DNA from: an uncultured Clostridium sp.
GTDB taxonomy: Bacteria; Bacillota; Clostridia; TANB77; CAG-508
NCBI GenBank assembly: GCA_947571115.1
Contig: CANOWW010000014.1
Coordinates: 1-42,305 of the forward strand
Direction of reading: 5' to 3'
Length of the DNA stretch: 42,305 bases
Part shown: positions 15,613 to 26,360 of the stretch, piece after piece
Layout: each line of letters begins with the position of its first letter
Position numbering within the stretch: the first letter of the stretch is position 1
Translations under genes and position numbers: made by a program
Notes under the pieces: model-generated
The model's database searches: none
The model's input: the letters and a program-made list of their open reading frames with translations, nothing else
What the model was told of the DNA's origin: nothing

Positions 15613-16404
15613 TTACAAACTTATCACTGCTGTTGCCCTTTTGAAATGTTCTCCTTCTGCCCTTGCCGAATGAATTCTATCTTGATTGCAAACGCTACAA
15701 ATTCCGCAATCGATGATATTATTTTTTTTCACGCCTAAGTCCTCTAGCAAAATTTGATTAATCAAAACTGTATCAATCAAATATTTCGTTTTTCCATTTT
15801 TCACTTCTCCCACTTCAATCATGTCCTCTAAACGGTTCGTAAACTTAAAAATTTCGCTACACAAATCTTTCACATCTTCGTCTACTTCAAAGTGACATTT
15901 ACGAATACTTGGACAAATACAAACCAAAATGTTTTCTGGTTTGCACTCATACAAATTTATCATTTTTACAACCGTTTTTTCTGCAATTTTTTGAAAGGTT
16001 CCTTTCCAACCTGAATGCACATTTGCAATCACTTTTTGGACTGGATCATACATCAAAAATAAAATACAATCCGCATTTTTGGTTGTCAGTGTAATTCCCT
16101 TTTGATTCGTGATTAATCCATCCACATTTTGCAACTCTTCACTTGGTTTGACACAATCAATACATTTGACAACATCTGTATGTGTTTGGACTGGTTTTAC
16201 GAACGTTTTTTCATCCAATTCTAACGCCTTGCTAAGTCGCAAATAACTTTCATTTTCTACTTCAGAATTTCTACTAAAATCTAAATTTTCCCCCTTTAAA
16301 GTATAGGCATGTTTGATACCATATTTTAGCAATTTTTTAAACTGTATCAATTCTATATTTCCGTTATTTTTATACACAATATTTTCATTAGAAAAATGAA
16401 ACAT
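15613..16404 (-). CDS. pgeF: Peptidoglycan editing factor PgeF (YfiH/laccase-domain)
   Basis: 263 residues. Metal-site residues His75 (QTHTD), Cys113 (NADC) and His130 (NVHSGWKG) are in family order. These proteins were first called polyphenol oxidases; PgeF has been shown in E. coli to remove wrongly built cell-wall precursors. It starts one base after the addB stop, so it is probably co-translated. Confidence 0.9.
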   Translation of the reverse strand: MFHFSNENIVYKNNGNIELIQFKKLLKYGIKHAYTLKGENLDFSRNSEVENESYLRLSKALELDEKTFVKPVQTHTDVVKCIDCVKPSEELQNVDGLITNQKGITLTTKNADCILFLMYDPVQKVIANVHSGWKGTFQKIAEKTVVKMINLYECKPENILVCICPSIRKCHFEVDEDVKDLCSEIFKFTNRLEDMIEVGEVKNGKTKYLIDTVLINQILLEDLGVKKNNIIDCGICSVCNQDRIHSARAEGEHFKRATAVISL

Positions 16405-16405
16405 T

Positions 16406-19400
16406 TTATCCCCCCATCAATTCATTCAAAATATCTTGATTATTCCTATGATTGATATAGCAATAATCATTTCCTTTTATGTTTGGATTAAACATACAAA
16501 TAGACTTATATTGGCAATAATCACAACCTGTTTTTCCCTGATATTGATATGGTTTTATTGAAATATTTCCTGCTAAAATTTCTTGCGAAATTTCTTTGAT
16601 CATTTCCTTCACTTTTTTTTGCAATTTTTCAAACTCTTCTTTAGAAGCTACACTCGATAATTTTTCACTAATTTCGCCATTTTTTCCAACATAAACTGGC
16701 ACAGTCGTCGAATAACCATTTTCTAGTTGATTATCCATCATTTTTATTACATTTACATCTGCCAAAATTAACCCCTGCATTTTAAAATTTTTGCGAATTT
16801 CTTTCTCAATTTCCTCTTCTGATAAATTCTTTTTCGCTTTTACAATAGAGTCAACTAAACCTAAATACAAAATACCAGCTTGCTCCGAATTTTTCTGTTC
16901 AGTAATTGCATCTAAGTATGTGATTAATTGAATTTGCAAACCAGCTACGACTTGATTTAAATCCAATCTTTTTATTTGCGATTTGTAGTCAATAATTCTC
17001 ACATATTCTTTGTCATTTAATTGACCTACATCAAGTCTATCAATCTTCCCAATAATTTCAATATTTTCACCTGTTTCCAACTGCAATTTAATCGCATCAT
17101 AATCTGCATTTTTTGAACCAAATTCTAACTCATGTCCAGCTACTTCAAAATCGCTATATCTCAAACTTTCAATAATATATTTTATCGACTGCTTAACAAC
17201 TTTTTTTAGTCTTCTCGTCATTAATTTAAACTTGGCAGAACTTGAGAAAATATAATATCTTGAAGTTTGTAAAATCTCTTCAATTATTTTGTCTATTATT
17301 TCTAAAACTTTTTCTTCCGAAAGCGTCTTAACATTCAAATTTTTATTCTGAACTTCTGCAAAAAATGCATCAATTACTTCATGCATAAAAGAACCTGTAT
17401 CTATTGCGCTCATTTGAAAACCTTCATTTTCTTTTAATTTTAAGCCATATGTCATATGAAAAGAGAAGGGACATCTGCGATATTTTTCTAATCTTGAAAT
17501 CGTAGTTTTTAAAGTAGTTCCATACATTTTTTTGATATTTTTTAAACTAATTTTTTCTGCCCCATTTGTATAATGCATTCCCGAAACAGCTCTTGAAAAT
17601 TTTTTCTTATTTTTTTGATAAAAATAAAGCAAGATATCTCTCCAAACGTCCTCTATTTTTCCGCCTTCCAAATATTCATGATAAACCTGCAAAGCTTCTT
17701 CAAAACTTGCCTGTTCATTTGTAACAGAATATTCCTTTTGAATCACATCACTTTTTTGCTCTAATTTTGGAAAAATTCGTCTTATTTTTTTTATCATAAT
17801 AGAAGGTCGAACAGAGCTTCCTTCTTTGTCACTTGAGCAATAACTCAAATATAATTTTTCTTCTGGCAAAGTCAATGTTCTATATATATTAAATTGACTT
17901 TCATACACACTATCAAGTGAATTTTTAGCAAGTTCCATTCCATTTTCTTCTAACAAAATTCGATCTTGATCATTCAAAAAACCCTCTTGTCGATTAGCTT
18001 TTGGAAAATTTCCATCGTTCATACCAAGCACAAATAATATTTTAATTTTATCACTTCTTGTTCGGTCAATATCTCCCAACATAACTTGGTCCTGAGTAGC
18101 TGGAATTTTACCGAAGCTCAGAGGCTTGAATTCCCACTTTTAACAATTCCTTATATTTTTCAAATGTGATTTTTTCTTTGCCAAATAATTTTACTAACTC
18201 TTCTAAAACATGCATTAAAATTTTATAACTTGTGTTATATTCATTTGAAATTTCAACATCATTTGCTTGTATCACTTTTTCATTTAAGTTATGAATAATG
18301 TCATTTTCTAATAAAAAATCATAAATAATTTGTGTTAAATCTGCCACTGTTTTATTTTGGAAAAAATTATTTTTCAAAATAAGCAATGGTTCCACTATTT
18401 TTCTACGCATTTTTTCCAAATTTTCTTGATTTTCATTGAGTGGTTCATATAAAAATTCTCTTTGCCACTTTATCCCACGAATCCCCCATTTTTTACAATA
18501 ATTTTCTAGGCGACAAATATTTTCAAAATCAAATCCTAAAAGTCCTATTTTTAGATAATTAAAAACTGCATCAAAACTCCAATTATAATCAAAAATATCC
18601 AACAAACTAATCAAATATCGAATTAAAATATTTTGATTTAAATCCTTTTTTTCATCAATAAAAATGGGAATTTGATATTTTTGAAAAATGGCTTTGCTAT
18701 CCTCTGCATAGTTTTCAATATCATTTGCAATAATCGCAATTTCATAATATTTATAACCGTCATTTTTCACTAAATGATAAATTTTTTTCGCTACATAATC
18801 CATTTCTGAATAGGGATTATTCGCTAAAAATAATTCCATATTTTCAATTTTTTCTTCCCATTTTTGAGTATTTCCATACAAATTTTTTTCTAATATTACC
18901 AACTCATTATTTTTAAAGCGATACGGTTTATCTCTCTTAATAAATTCTATTTTACAGCCTTGTTTGCTTGCTATTTCTAATAATTTTTTAGCATATTTTC
19001 GATTAAAATAAAAAATATCATTTTCTTTCTTTTTCGTGCTTTCCAAACAGTCTAGACAAACAGCAACATTCATTTCTCTACACAATTTTAAAAGTTCTTC
19101 AAAAATACCATATTCTTGTGGCGTAAAACCAAAAAATTCATCCATATAAATACATGAATTTTCAAACATTTTTGAAAATTTTAAATTGCTTTTTAATATA
19201 GTCAATTCATCATTTTCGTCCACTAAATTTTGTGCTAATTTTTCTTCATATTTCTCATACAAAAGTGTCATATCTTGTAATTTTAGAGAAACATATTGGT
19301 CTTCTAATTTTAAATTTTTTAAATCTTCCACAGACACATTATGCTTCTTAAATTCAGTCAACATTTTATCTATTATTTGAATGTTTTTTTCTGATTTTCC

Positions 19401-19733
19401 CAAAAACTTTAAAGCCTTTTTATTTTGACTTAAGAGCTCAAAAATCAACATAGATTTACCCACTTTTGTCAAAGAATTGGTCGCAATTTCTAGTTCTTCT
19501 AAAACGCGGTATGCCATTCTACTCAAAGTCAAAACTTCTACGTTCAGCATTGCCTTTCTTCCTGTAATCTCAAAAAATTTCTTCTCACTTACCAAATTAC
19601 TTTGTTCTGGAACAATCACAAAAATATTTTTAAATTGACTTATTTTTTGTTCCATATCACGATACAAATATTCACTTTTTCCTGTGCCACTTCTTCCATA
19701 AATTACATTCAATTTGGTTTGCATTTTGCTCAT
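16406..19733 (-). CDS. addB: AddB subunit of helicase-nuclease AddAB, one CGG +1 shift
   Basis: DNA double-strand-break resection subunit. The frame is split: the first part (Walker A GRSGTGKSE, to ...GIQASEL) ends at CGG TAA (18113-18108); the second continues ...GKIPATQDQVMLGDIDRTRS to the stop at 16406. Skipping the C at 18113 joins them into about 1108 residues, normal for AddB. The C-terminal nuclease has RIIDYKS, and the Fe-S cysteines are CPFSFH and GCDYCQYKSICMF. Both halves are otherwise intact over 1,100 codons, arguing against decay. The ATG at 19733 follows AAGGAG. addA is not in the window. Confidence 0.88.
18111..18113 (-). other. CGG +1 shift site, addB
   Basis: Reads CTT CGG TAA: a stop follows at once in the zero frame. 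Skipping C at 18113 gives CTT GGT AAA, Leu-Gly-Lys. CTT before the shift is also the slippery codon of the prfB frameshift. Confidence 0.7.
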
Positions 19734-19794
19734 CATTTTCTCCTTAATTAAGTTAGCCGTTTGAACAATAGTGAACTACGGATAACGTAAGTAT

Positions 19795-19813
19795 AACATT
19801 TTGAAAAAATGTT
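19795..19813. terminator. Weak AT hairpin between addB and the transglutaminase gene
   Basis: AACATTTT and AAAATGTT pair around a short loop just after the transglutaminase stop. Only A-T pairs and no clean T-run; a weak terminator at most. The rest of 19737-19820 shows only the addB ribosome site. Confidence 0.35.
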
Positions 19814-19820
19814 AACTACC

Positions 19821-21005
19821 TTAATAATCATTTACACTAAGTGTCGGATATTTAAAATTAGCATTTCCAACAATTTCCCCATCTTCTCTGTGATTTGTGA
19901 AAAATTCCCTAGAACCTTTCAAATAATAACGATAATTTACATCCTTACTTACTCGCCCATTTCCAATAATAATTGGATCATCCCAAGTAACATCCATCGC
20001 ATACCATTTTCCATCAATCATCACATAATTCCAAGCATGACTTTCGGTTTCTCCACTGCTATTTTCGCCAGTTCCGCATGCAATCAAACACGGAATTTCC
20101 AAATCATCCATAATCGCCTTAAAAGCACGCGCATAACCTTCACACACCGTAATTCGATTGATTAAAGCTCCATAAATATTATAAATGTTATCTTTGGAAA
20201 CACTGCTATCATACTCTAAATTTTCCACCAAATAATCATGCACACCACGAATTTTATTCTCTGTATTTCCGCTCAAACGCGACTTAATTCTATCCTTTTC
20301 TTCCTCAATATCGCTAATAGCTTGACGCACTTCTTGCTCATTTCTAAAACTTGAATTCAAATAACTTTTTCCATTGCTTGCACCAATTTCCACTGTGTAG
20401 GTAGTTCCCAAAATTTTAGTCGTAACTTTGGTCAACAAATATACTTTTGAAATATCGATATAAAACAATTCTGGATTGTCGAAATTTAGTGCATTAATTG
20501 CCAATTGAAACGCATCATTTAATGTCTGTTCGCCCCCTTCTTCATGCAATAAATCATCAAATGTTGTGCCAAAATCTACATTATATGTACCAGACTTCAT
20601 ACGATCTAAATTTTTCTCTAATTCTGTATAAATAATCTTCGCATAATAATCCAATTGCGCATAATAAGAAAAATAAGTCGCTGGCTCAATTTCTGTATCA
20701 AAATTTCCAGAAGAAATTGTCGTATTCATGTTCGGTGCTTCCACATTATGATAGGAAGTTTTTGTCGAATTTTCTTCCCTTACTCCAATCGTTTTATTTT
20801 CCTCGTCACTACTATCGACCGTTTCATATTCTTGCACTTGAAAATCGCCCAAAGTTTGATTAATCCACTTTGAAATGCGATATTCTTCTGGAATTTCTAC
20901 AAGCTCAAGAATATCCACACAAGCATACACTGTAACTACAAAAATAACTAATATTAACAAATAAATAATGATATTAATAAACCCCTTTTGGTTTGATTTT
21001 TTCAT
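19821..21005 (-). CDS. Membrane-anchored transglutaminase-like protein
   Basis: 394 residues from the ATG at 21005 after GGGGAGGG. One membrane span at about 10-28, then a mostly extracellular chain. The transglutaminase-like core has Cys in TVCEGYARAF, His in ESHAWNYV and Asp in AMDVTWDDP, a full triad. In Gram-positive bacteria such domains act as proteases or cross-linkers at the surface. Substrate unknown. It follows the OGG1-like gene by 16 bases. Confidence 0.85.
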   Translation of the reverse strand: MKKSNQKGFINIIIYLLILVIFVVTVYACVDILELVEIPEEYRISKWINQTLGDFQVQEYETVDSSDEENKTIGVREENSTKTSYHNVEAPNMNTTISSGNFDTEIEPATYFSYYAQLDYYAKIIYTELEKNLDRMKSGTYNVDFGTTFDDLLHEEGGEQTLNDAFQLAINALNFDNPELFYIDISKVYLLTKVTTKILGTTYTVEIGASNGKSYLNSSFRNEQEVRQAISDIEEEKDRIKSRLSGNTENKIRGVHDYLVENLEYDSSVSKDNIYNIYGALINRITVCEGYARAFKAIMDDLEIPCLIACGTGENSSGETESHAWNYVMIDGKWYAMDVTWDDPIIIGNGRVSKDVNYRYYLKGSREFFTNHREDGEIVGNANFKYPTLSVNDY

Positions 21006-21021
21006 ATTTTCCCTCCCCTTT

Positions 21022-21888
21022 TTAGGATGTTTCTCGCTTCCAATAAAACAAATATTGCTGCGCAATTCCAGCTACATTTTCAAATTTTTTTCTAGCCAAT
21101 TCTTCCAACATTTTTTGGCTTACTTTTTCTTCTTTTTCATAGTGAATATAAAGTTCATTCATGACACGTCTGACCCAAACATCAATCGGAAAAACATCAA
21201 ATTTTTGAAGCGAAAATAGTATAACACAATCCGCTACTTTGGGTCCAACTCCGTTTAATTTTAGAAGTTCTTCACGAAGTAATTTTGTGTCTTTTAACTC
21301 TTTTATTTTTTCCAAATTCAATTGTCCTTCCACAACTTTTTTGGTCACTTCAAAAACTCTTTTATCTCGAAAACCCAGTCCCAGATTTCTCAATTCTTCC
21401 ACACTTGCTTTTGCCAATTGTTCTGGCTCTGGAAATGCATAATAGTGATTGCCTTCAAATTCAATTTTATTACCATATTTTTCAGAAATTCGCTCAATAA
21501 TTTTTTTAATTCGCGGAATATTATTATTGGCCGAAATCATAAAAGAAACAATGCATTCCCAAAAGTCTTGATGTAAAATGCGAATTCCTTCTCCAAATTC
21601 TATGCTATTTTTCATAAAATTATCAACACTTGCCAAAGCATTTTTTAAGACTTTATAATCACGATTTAAGTCAAAATAATCTGTTATAATTGCCTCCAAA
21701 TTTCCTTCACACTTAGCTCTAAAAATGATTGTTTTATCTTGCTGTTTTACTCTAATAACTGCATTTTTTATAACTCCAATGTAACTTCCATCTTCCTGCA
21801 AATTCCATCGAAAACATTGCCCACATTCAAAAATATGTTTCAGTTTAAAATCTTCTTGATTTTCTAATTGATACTCTTGGTTTTGCAT
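21022..21888 (-). CDS. ogg: 8-oxoguanine DNA glycosylase/lyase, OGG1-like
   Basis: 288 residues. An N-terminal domain with ECGQCFRW is followed by the helix-hairpin-helix LLKLNGVGPKVADCVILF with the catalytic Lys, and FPIDVWVRRVM with the catalytic Asp. It excises oxidised guanine from DNA. The ATG at 21888 is 8 bases after GGAG; a TTG six bases earlier is less likely. It is probably in one unit with the transglutaminase gene. Confidence 0.9.
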   Translation of the reverse strand: MQNQEYQLENQEDFKLKHIFECGQCFRWNLQEDGSYIGVIKNAVIRVKQQDKTIIFRAKCEGNLEAIITDYFDLNRDYKVLKNALASVDNFMKNSIEFGEGIRILHQDFWECIVSFMISANNNIPRIKKIIERISEKYGNKIEFEGNHYYAFPEPEQLAKASVEELRNLGLGFRDKRVFEVTKKVVEGQLNLEKIKELKDTKLLREELLKLNGVGPKVADCVILFSLQKFDVFPIDVWVRRVMNELYIHYEKEEKVSQKMLEELARKKFENVAGIAQQYLFYWKRETS

Positions 21889-22068
21889 TCTCAAAACTCC
21901 ATTCCCTCGATTGCATTTTCATAAATCCATTCTTTTAATTCTGTCATATCATTTTTTCATCCTTCACGCTTCCCTCTTCTAGAAATTTTCTTCCCTTTTA
22001 TTATAACACATCTTACCCCTAATTTTCAATTTAATTTTACAAAATTTTTTACACCTTTTATAGAAAAA

Positions 22069-22119
22069 GAGCTGTTAAAAACTCTATCTTCCAAAAAGAA
22101 TTATAAGTTTTTTCAGCTC
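22069..22119 (-). terminator. Terminator of the type IV pilus operon
   Basis: GAGCTG...AAAAACT pairs with AGTTTTTT...CAGCTC across a 20-base loop, followed on the minus strand by TTTTTC. It lies shortly after the pilC stop and closes the 10-kb operon. The 21895-22068 stretch holds nothing else I can name. Confidence 0.75.
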
Positions 22120-22139
22120 CTTTATATAATTTATTTTTT

Positions 22140-23495
22140 CTAAAATCCATAAGCTGAGAATAACCAGCCACCCATGTAGATTTGGATACATGGCACAAGT
22201 ACTACAATAACGAAGAAAATCAGTACCACACCTACAATCGCGTATGCCAATTCTGGCAATACTTTCATGATTTTTTCCAGTGTATTATCAATATCAATAT
22301 CCATATACTCAACCAATTTTCCCATCATTTCTGTCAAGTCAGTTTGCATACCAATTTTCAACATTTCAACCGTCATTGGGTTTGAAAATTTCGCACTTTC
22401 AAATGGCTCAATCCAAGATTGACCAATATAAATATTGTTAATTGAAACATCAATCATAGACAGCATAACATTGTTTTTCACAACGTTTTTACTAACTTGC
22501 AACGCATCCTGAATGCGGATACCATTTTGAATATTCAAAAGCATATTTTTTAGCAATCTTGAAAAATCAATCAAATAAATCAGTTTACCAAAAATCGGCA
22601 TCGTATATTTGAATGTGTCAAAACGATATCTTCCATCTGGTGTATGAATGTAAAACCAAACGCCACCTACAATTCCTGCAATCAAAAGCACCGGTATGTA
22701 CCAATATGCAATCAGCACATCCACAACGCCAGCAAACCAAATCGTAATCCATGGCAATTGGTCTTTGGTTCCAATGGATTCAAAAATGTTTTGCACCGCT
22801 GGAAGTCCTACAATAACGCACACAAAAAGCATGATAATAATACCAATAAACATCGCCAAATTCGGTATTAAAATTCTTTTCAATTTGGTATTTAATGCTT
22901 CACTCTCGTCTAAATATTTTATCGCTTGCCCAAGCGCCAAATCTAGCGAACCAGAAAGCTCTCCAACCTTAATCATGTTAATATAAATGTATGGAAATAC
23001 GTCAGAATAATATTCCATCGTAGTATGCATAAATTCACCAGCTTCCACACCATACAAAATATCCTCTATTACCAACTTCAATTTTGGATTTTCTGTACTC
23101 TCCATAACGGTACTTAGCGCATGAACATTATTAAACTTTGCCTTTTTCAAAAGATAGAAATTCTGTGTAAAAATACGAATATCTTTTGACGGAATTTTTC
23201 TTCTTTCTGCCATACTAGTAACCACTCGCTCACGCAAAGTTTGACTTTTCACTTTTCGATTGCTTTCTTTTACTCTTTGGGTTCCAATTTTCTTTAACTC
23301 CGAATTCACTCGCCTAAAATTTCTTGGTTTCTTTTTCGCATTTCTTTCATTCATACGAAGTGTTTGTGTCACACTAATCGGAATTAAATCATTATGCTTC
23401 AAACGTTTCACACAACTTATTTTATTGGCGTCCGTAATTCTGTTTCTTACAATTTGACCATTCCTAGTCATTGCTTTATACATATATGTTGGCAT
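22140..23495 (-). CDS. pilC: Type IV pilus inner-membrane platform protein PilC
   Basis: 451 residues, somewhat longer than usual because of a basic N-terminal extension (about 30-90). Two GspF domains follow: the first with KIPSKDIRIFTQNFYLL and LAMFIGIIIMLFVCVIVGLP, the second starting FDTFKYTMPIFGKLIYLIDFSRLLKNML, ending with VGVVLIFFVIVVLVPCIQIYMG. Three membrane spans. It couples the motor ATPases to the pilus base. Last gene of the operon. Confidence 0.93.
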   Translation of the reverse strand: MPTYMYKAMTRNGQIVRNRITDANKISCVKRLKHNDLIPISVTQTLRMNERNAKKKPRNFRRVNSELKKIGTQRVKESNRKVKSQTLRERVVTSMAERRKIPSKDIRIFTQNFYLLKKAKFNNVHALSTVMESTENPKLKLVIEDILYGVEAGEFMHTTMEYYSDVFPYIYINMIKVGELSGSLDLALGQAIKYLDESEALNTKLKRILIPNLAMFIGIIIMLFVCVIVGLPAVQNIFESIGTKDQLPWITIWFAGVVDVLIAYWYIPVLLIAGIVGGVWFYIHTPDGRYRFDTFKYTMPIFGKLIYLIDFSRLLKNMLLNIQNGIRIQDALQVSKNVVKNNVMLSMIDVSINNIYIGQSWIEPFESAKFSNPMTVEMLKIGMQTDLTEMMGKLVEYMDIDIDNTLEKIMKVLPELAYAIVGVVLIFFVIVVLVPCIQIYMGGWLFSAYGF

Positions 23496-23508
23496 TTACA
23501 CGTCCTCC

Positions 23509-24612
23509 TTAATGTTTTCTTTTAAAATTCATCTGCATAATCGTACGATTTAAAGTATCATAATTTCGTTCTTCTACTTGAGATTTCACTTGCTCAAGCG
23601 ACAATTTTCCCTCTACATACAAATTCGCCAACGAATTAATCAAACCAATACTTCCTTTGTCAGAATTTCCTTGTATCGCATCTTCAATTTCTGAAATATT
23701 AAATTTCTCTTTTCTAATACAAGCAGCAATTGTATTATCTACCACCATAACCTCTGGCACTAATATCAGCTCTTCTGTTTTTGGTGATTTCAATAATCTT
23801 TGAGAAACAACCAATTTTAGCAAATTTGAAAGCAAATTCTTAACAGAAGCTTGGTCTCTTACTTCATAAAAATTAATCATTCTATCCACAGTTTCTGCAC
23901 AAGATTTCGTATGCAATGTTCCAATTACTAAATGTCCAGATTCCACCATATCAATCGCAGCTTCCATAGTCGCCTTGTCACGAATCTCACCAATGACCAA
24001 AATATCGCAATCTTCTCTTAGCGAGTTTTTTACACCATCAATAAAACTTTCCACATCTTTTCCAGGTCCAACCTCTTTTTGTACAATAATAGACTTTTTA
24101 CTCTTATGTCGATATTCCACTGGATTTTCCAACGTCAAAATCTTTTTATTTTGCTTCATATTAATCTCATCAATCAATGAGTTTAAAGTTGTTGTTTTAC
24201 CAGAATTCGTTTTACCAGTAACCAAAATCAAACCTTGTGGCTGATAAGTCATACTTCTTACAATCTCTGGCACACCCAATGACTCAAATGTTGGCAAAAC
24301 ATCTTTGACAAGACGCATCGTAAAAACAGGAACTTCATCTGAAAAAGAAGCATTAATTCTAAGTCTTATATTTTCAAAAACAAGTGATGTATCCAATCTT
24401 CTATTTTTCGTATATTCTTCATTTCGCTCCACATTTCCTCTGACAATATAATCGTAAATATCATATAAAGCAGTTTCATCTAAGGCTTCCATTTCCTTGA
24501 TTTCCACCAATGTTCTCGCAATTCTCAAAATTGGTTTCATTCCATTAATTAAATGAATATCAGACGCATCTCTTTCCATTGCTTGTTTTATAATACTCTC
24601 TATTAATATCAT
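23509..24612 (-). CDS. pilT: Type IV pilus retraction ATPase PilT
   Basis: 367 residues. Starts MILIESIIKQAMERDASDIHL as PilT does. Walker A is GKTNSGKT (133-140), Walker B is DILVIGEIRD, and the His box is HLVIGTLHT. Shorter than PilB, with no zinc cysteines and no N1 domain, which separates it from the extension motor. Its presence predicts retractile pili, hence twitching or DNA uptake. Confidence 0.92.
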   Translation of the reverse strand: MILIESIIKQAMERDASDIHLINGMKPILRIARTLVEIKEMEALDETALYDIYDYIVRGNVERNEEYTKNRRLDTSLVFENIRLRINASFSDEVPVFTMRLVKDVLPTFESLGVPEIVRSMTYQPQGLILVTGKTNSGKTTTLNSLIDEINMKQNKKILTLENPVEYRHKSKKSIIVQKEVGPGKDVESFIDGVKNSLREDCDILVIGEIRDKATMEAAIDMVESGHLVIGTLHTKSCAETVDRMINFYEVRDQASVKNLLSNLLKLVVSQRLLKSPKTEELILVPEVMVVDNTIAACIRKEKFNISEIEDAIQGNSDKGSIGLINSLANLYVEGKLSLEQVKSQVEERNYDTLNRTIMQMNFKRKH

Positions 24613-24646
24613 TTGTTATCCTCCTATATTCCTTCGTTCCTAATTT

Positions 24647-26269
24647 TTAGTACAAAGCCAATCTCTTATCCACTTCCTCCACAGTCGTAATTCCATCTAA
24701 TACTTTCTGGAAAGCATCAATCACAATTGGTCTGTAACCTTGCTTTAGTGCCAAATCTCGAATTTGCAAACTAGAAGCACCAGTTACAATCAAATCTTTC
24801 ATCTCATCCGTTACTTCTAATACTTCAAAAGCTGCAATTCGATCCAAGTATCCAGTATGATTACATAACTTGCAACCTTTTGTATCATAGGTAAATTTGC
24901 CTGTATAATCAAATTTAGTATGATATCGCTCTGCAAATTTGTTCATAAAACTCTTTTCTTCCTCTGTAAACTTCCTCTTAATCGCACAATGTGGGCAAAC
25001 TCTTCTAAGCAATCTTTGGGAAACCGCTGTTGCCAATGTACTCGAAATATCATAATCAGAAATCCCCATTTTTCTCAGTCTCGTAATAACCTCAATCGCA
25101 TTAATTGTGTGAATGGTTGACAATACATAATGACCTGTTTGTCCTGCTTGAATAGCAATCTCCGCAGTCTCTAAATCACGCACCTCACCTAACAAAATAA
25201 TATCTGGGTCACTTCTCAAAATTGCTCTCAAAGCTGAAGCAAACGTTGATTTTTCATCAATTTCAATTTGGTTAATTCCAGGTACCCTAATTTCAACCGG
25301 ATCCTCAACTGTCGTAATATTAATTTCTGGTCGGTTCAAATAATCCAAAATACTATACAAAGTTGTTGTTTTACCTTGTCCCGTTGGCGCTGCTACAATC
25401 GTCATACTATTTCTTTTATCAAAACATTTTTTAAGTGCTCCTTCATCAGAAGGAAAACCTAAATCAAAAATACTTCTCAAACCTTCATTTTTCTTAAGCA
25501 ATCTCAAACAAAACTTCTCGCCATCAATCGTTGGTTGGGAAGCCACACGAATATTATAATCTCCATATAAATTGATGCTACCATCTTGCGCATCTTGACG
25601 CTCTTGATACATATTTGAAATCGCTTTCAATCTTCCAATTAATTGCAATTGTTTCTCTTTCTCAAAATTAGCAACTGTAATCAACTCGCCATCGACCCTA
25701 AAACGAACTCTAATTTCCTTTTCCATTGGTTCAATATGTATGTCACTCGCTCTTTTATCCATAGCAGAACGAATAATTGTATCCACCAATTTCGTGATAT
25801 CGCCTGCACTCACAATGGTTGCTTCTTCCTTTTTCTCAAGTGATTGAAGAACATTTTCAATATTGGTCTCAAAAGTCAAAAACTTCTCCATGACCAAACC
25901 ATTTTTCAACAAAGAAAGTCTTACTTCTTCAATTGCTTTATTATTGGAAGTATCTGCAAAACACACTTTGGCACGTCTACCAATCACCTCAAACAAAACC
26001 GCCTTACAAGTTTTAGAAATATTCAACGGCAAATATTTATTTTCTCTAATTTTAACATCATCGGTTGTCAAAATAATAACATTTTCCCCTAAAATTTCGC
26101 CCATTGCATCAATCAATTTTTTCTGTGGGCACAAATTCAAAATATTTAAAATATCTCCTAATTTCTTTTCTGGATGTTGCTTTTGGTACTCAATCGCTGT
26201 CGCAATATCCGTTTCTTTGACAACGCCCCTTCTTACTAATTCTACACCTATTGGAGTTCTTCCGTTCAT
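24647..26269 (-). CDS. pilB: Type IV pilus extension ATPase PilB
   Basis: 540 residues. N-terminal T2SSE-N domain (about 1-140), then the catalytic core with Walker A APTGQGKTT (294-302), Walker B DIILLGEVRD and STIHT, and the zinc-binding CPHC...CKLC cysteines. Powers pilus extension. GGAGAAATAAG precedes the ATG. It may also be expressed from an internal promoter upstream. Confidence 0.94.
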   Translation of the reverse strand: MNGRTPIGVELVRRGVVKETDIATAIEYQKQHPEKKLGDILNILNLCPQKKLIDAMGEILGENVIILTTDDVKIRENKYLPLNISKTCKAVLFEVIGRRAKVCFADTSNNKAIEEVRLSLLKNGLVMEKFLTFETNIENVLQSLEKKEEATIVSAGDITKLVDTIIRSAMDKRASDIHIEPMEKEIRVRFRVDGELITVANFEKEKQLQLIGRLKAISNMYQERQDAQDGSINLYGDYNIRVASQPTIDGEKFCLRLLKKNEGLRSIFDLGFPSDEGALKKCFDKRNSMTIVAAPTGQGKTTTLYSILDYLNRPEINITTVEDPVEIRVPGINQIEIDEKSTFASALRAILRSDPDIILLGEVRDLETAEIAIQAGQTGHYVLSTIHTINAIEVITRLRKMGISDYDISSTLATAVSQRLLRRVCPHCAIKRKFTEEEKSFMNKFAERYHTKFDYTGKFTYDTKGCKLCNHTGYLDRIAAFEVLEVTDEMKDLIVTGASSLQIRDLALKQGYRPIVIDAFQKVLDGITTVEEVDKRLALY

Positions 26270-26304
26270 CTTATTTCTCCTTTCTTTTGTTCGTCTTTAT
26301 CTCT

Positions 26305-26333
26305 ATTATACAACACTTTTGTTTTTAAATAAA
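26305..26333 (-). promoter_or_regulatory. Possible internal promoter for pilB-pilT-pilC
   Basis: TATAAT (26305-26310) with a weak TTTATT 17 bases upstream, in the 90-base gap before pilB. The -10 is perfect and the -35 poor. Confidence 0.4.
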
Positions 26334-26360
26334 TATTTTTTATGAAATTACCAAACATTT

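Noticed and set aside
16406..18082. Two separate genes for the AddB halves
   Set aside because: The second frame has no ribosome site at its first ATG, and conserved AddB sequence runs through the joint once the extra C is skipped.
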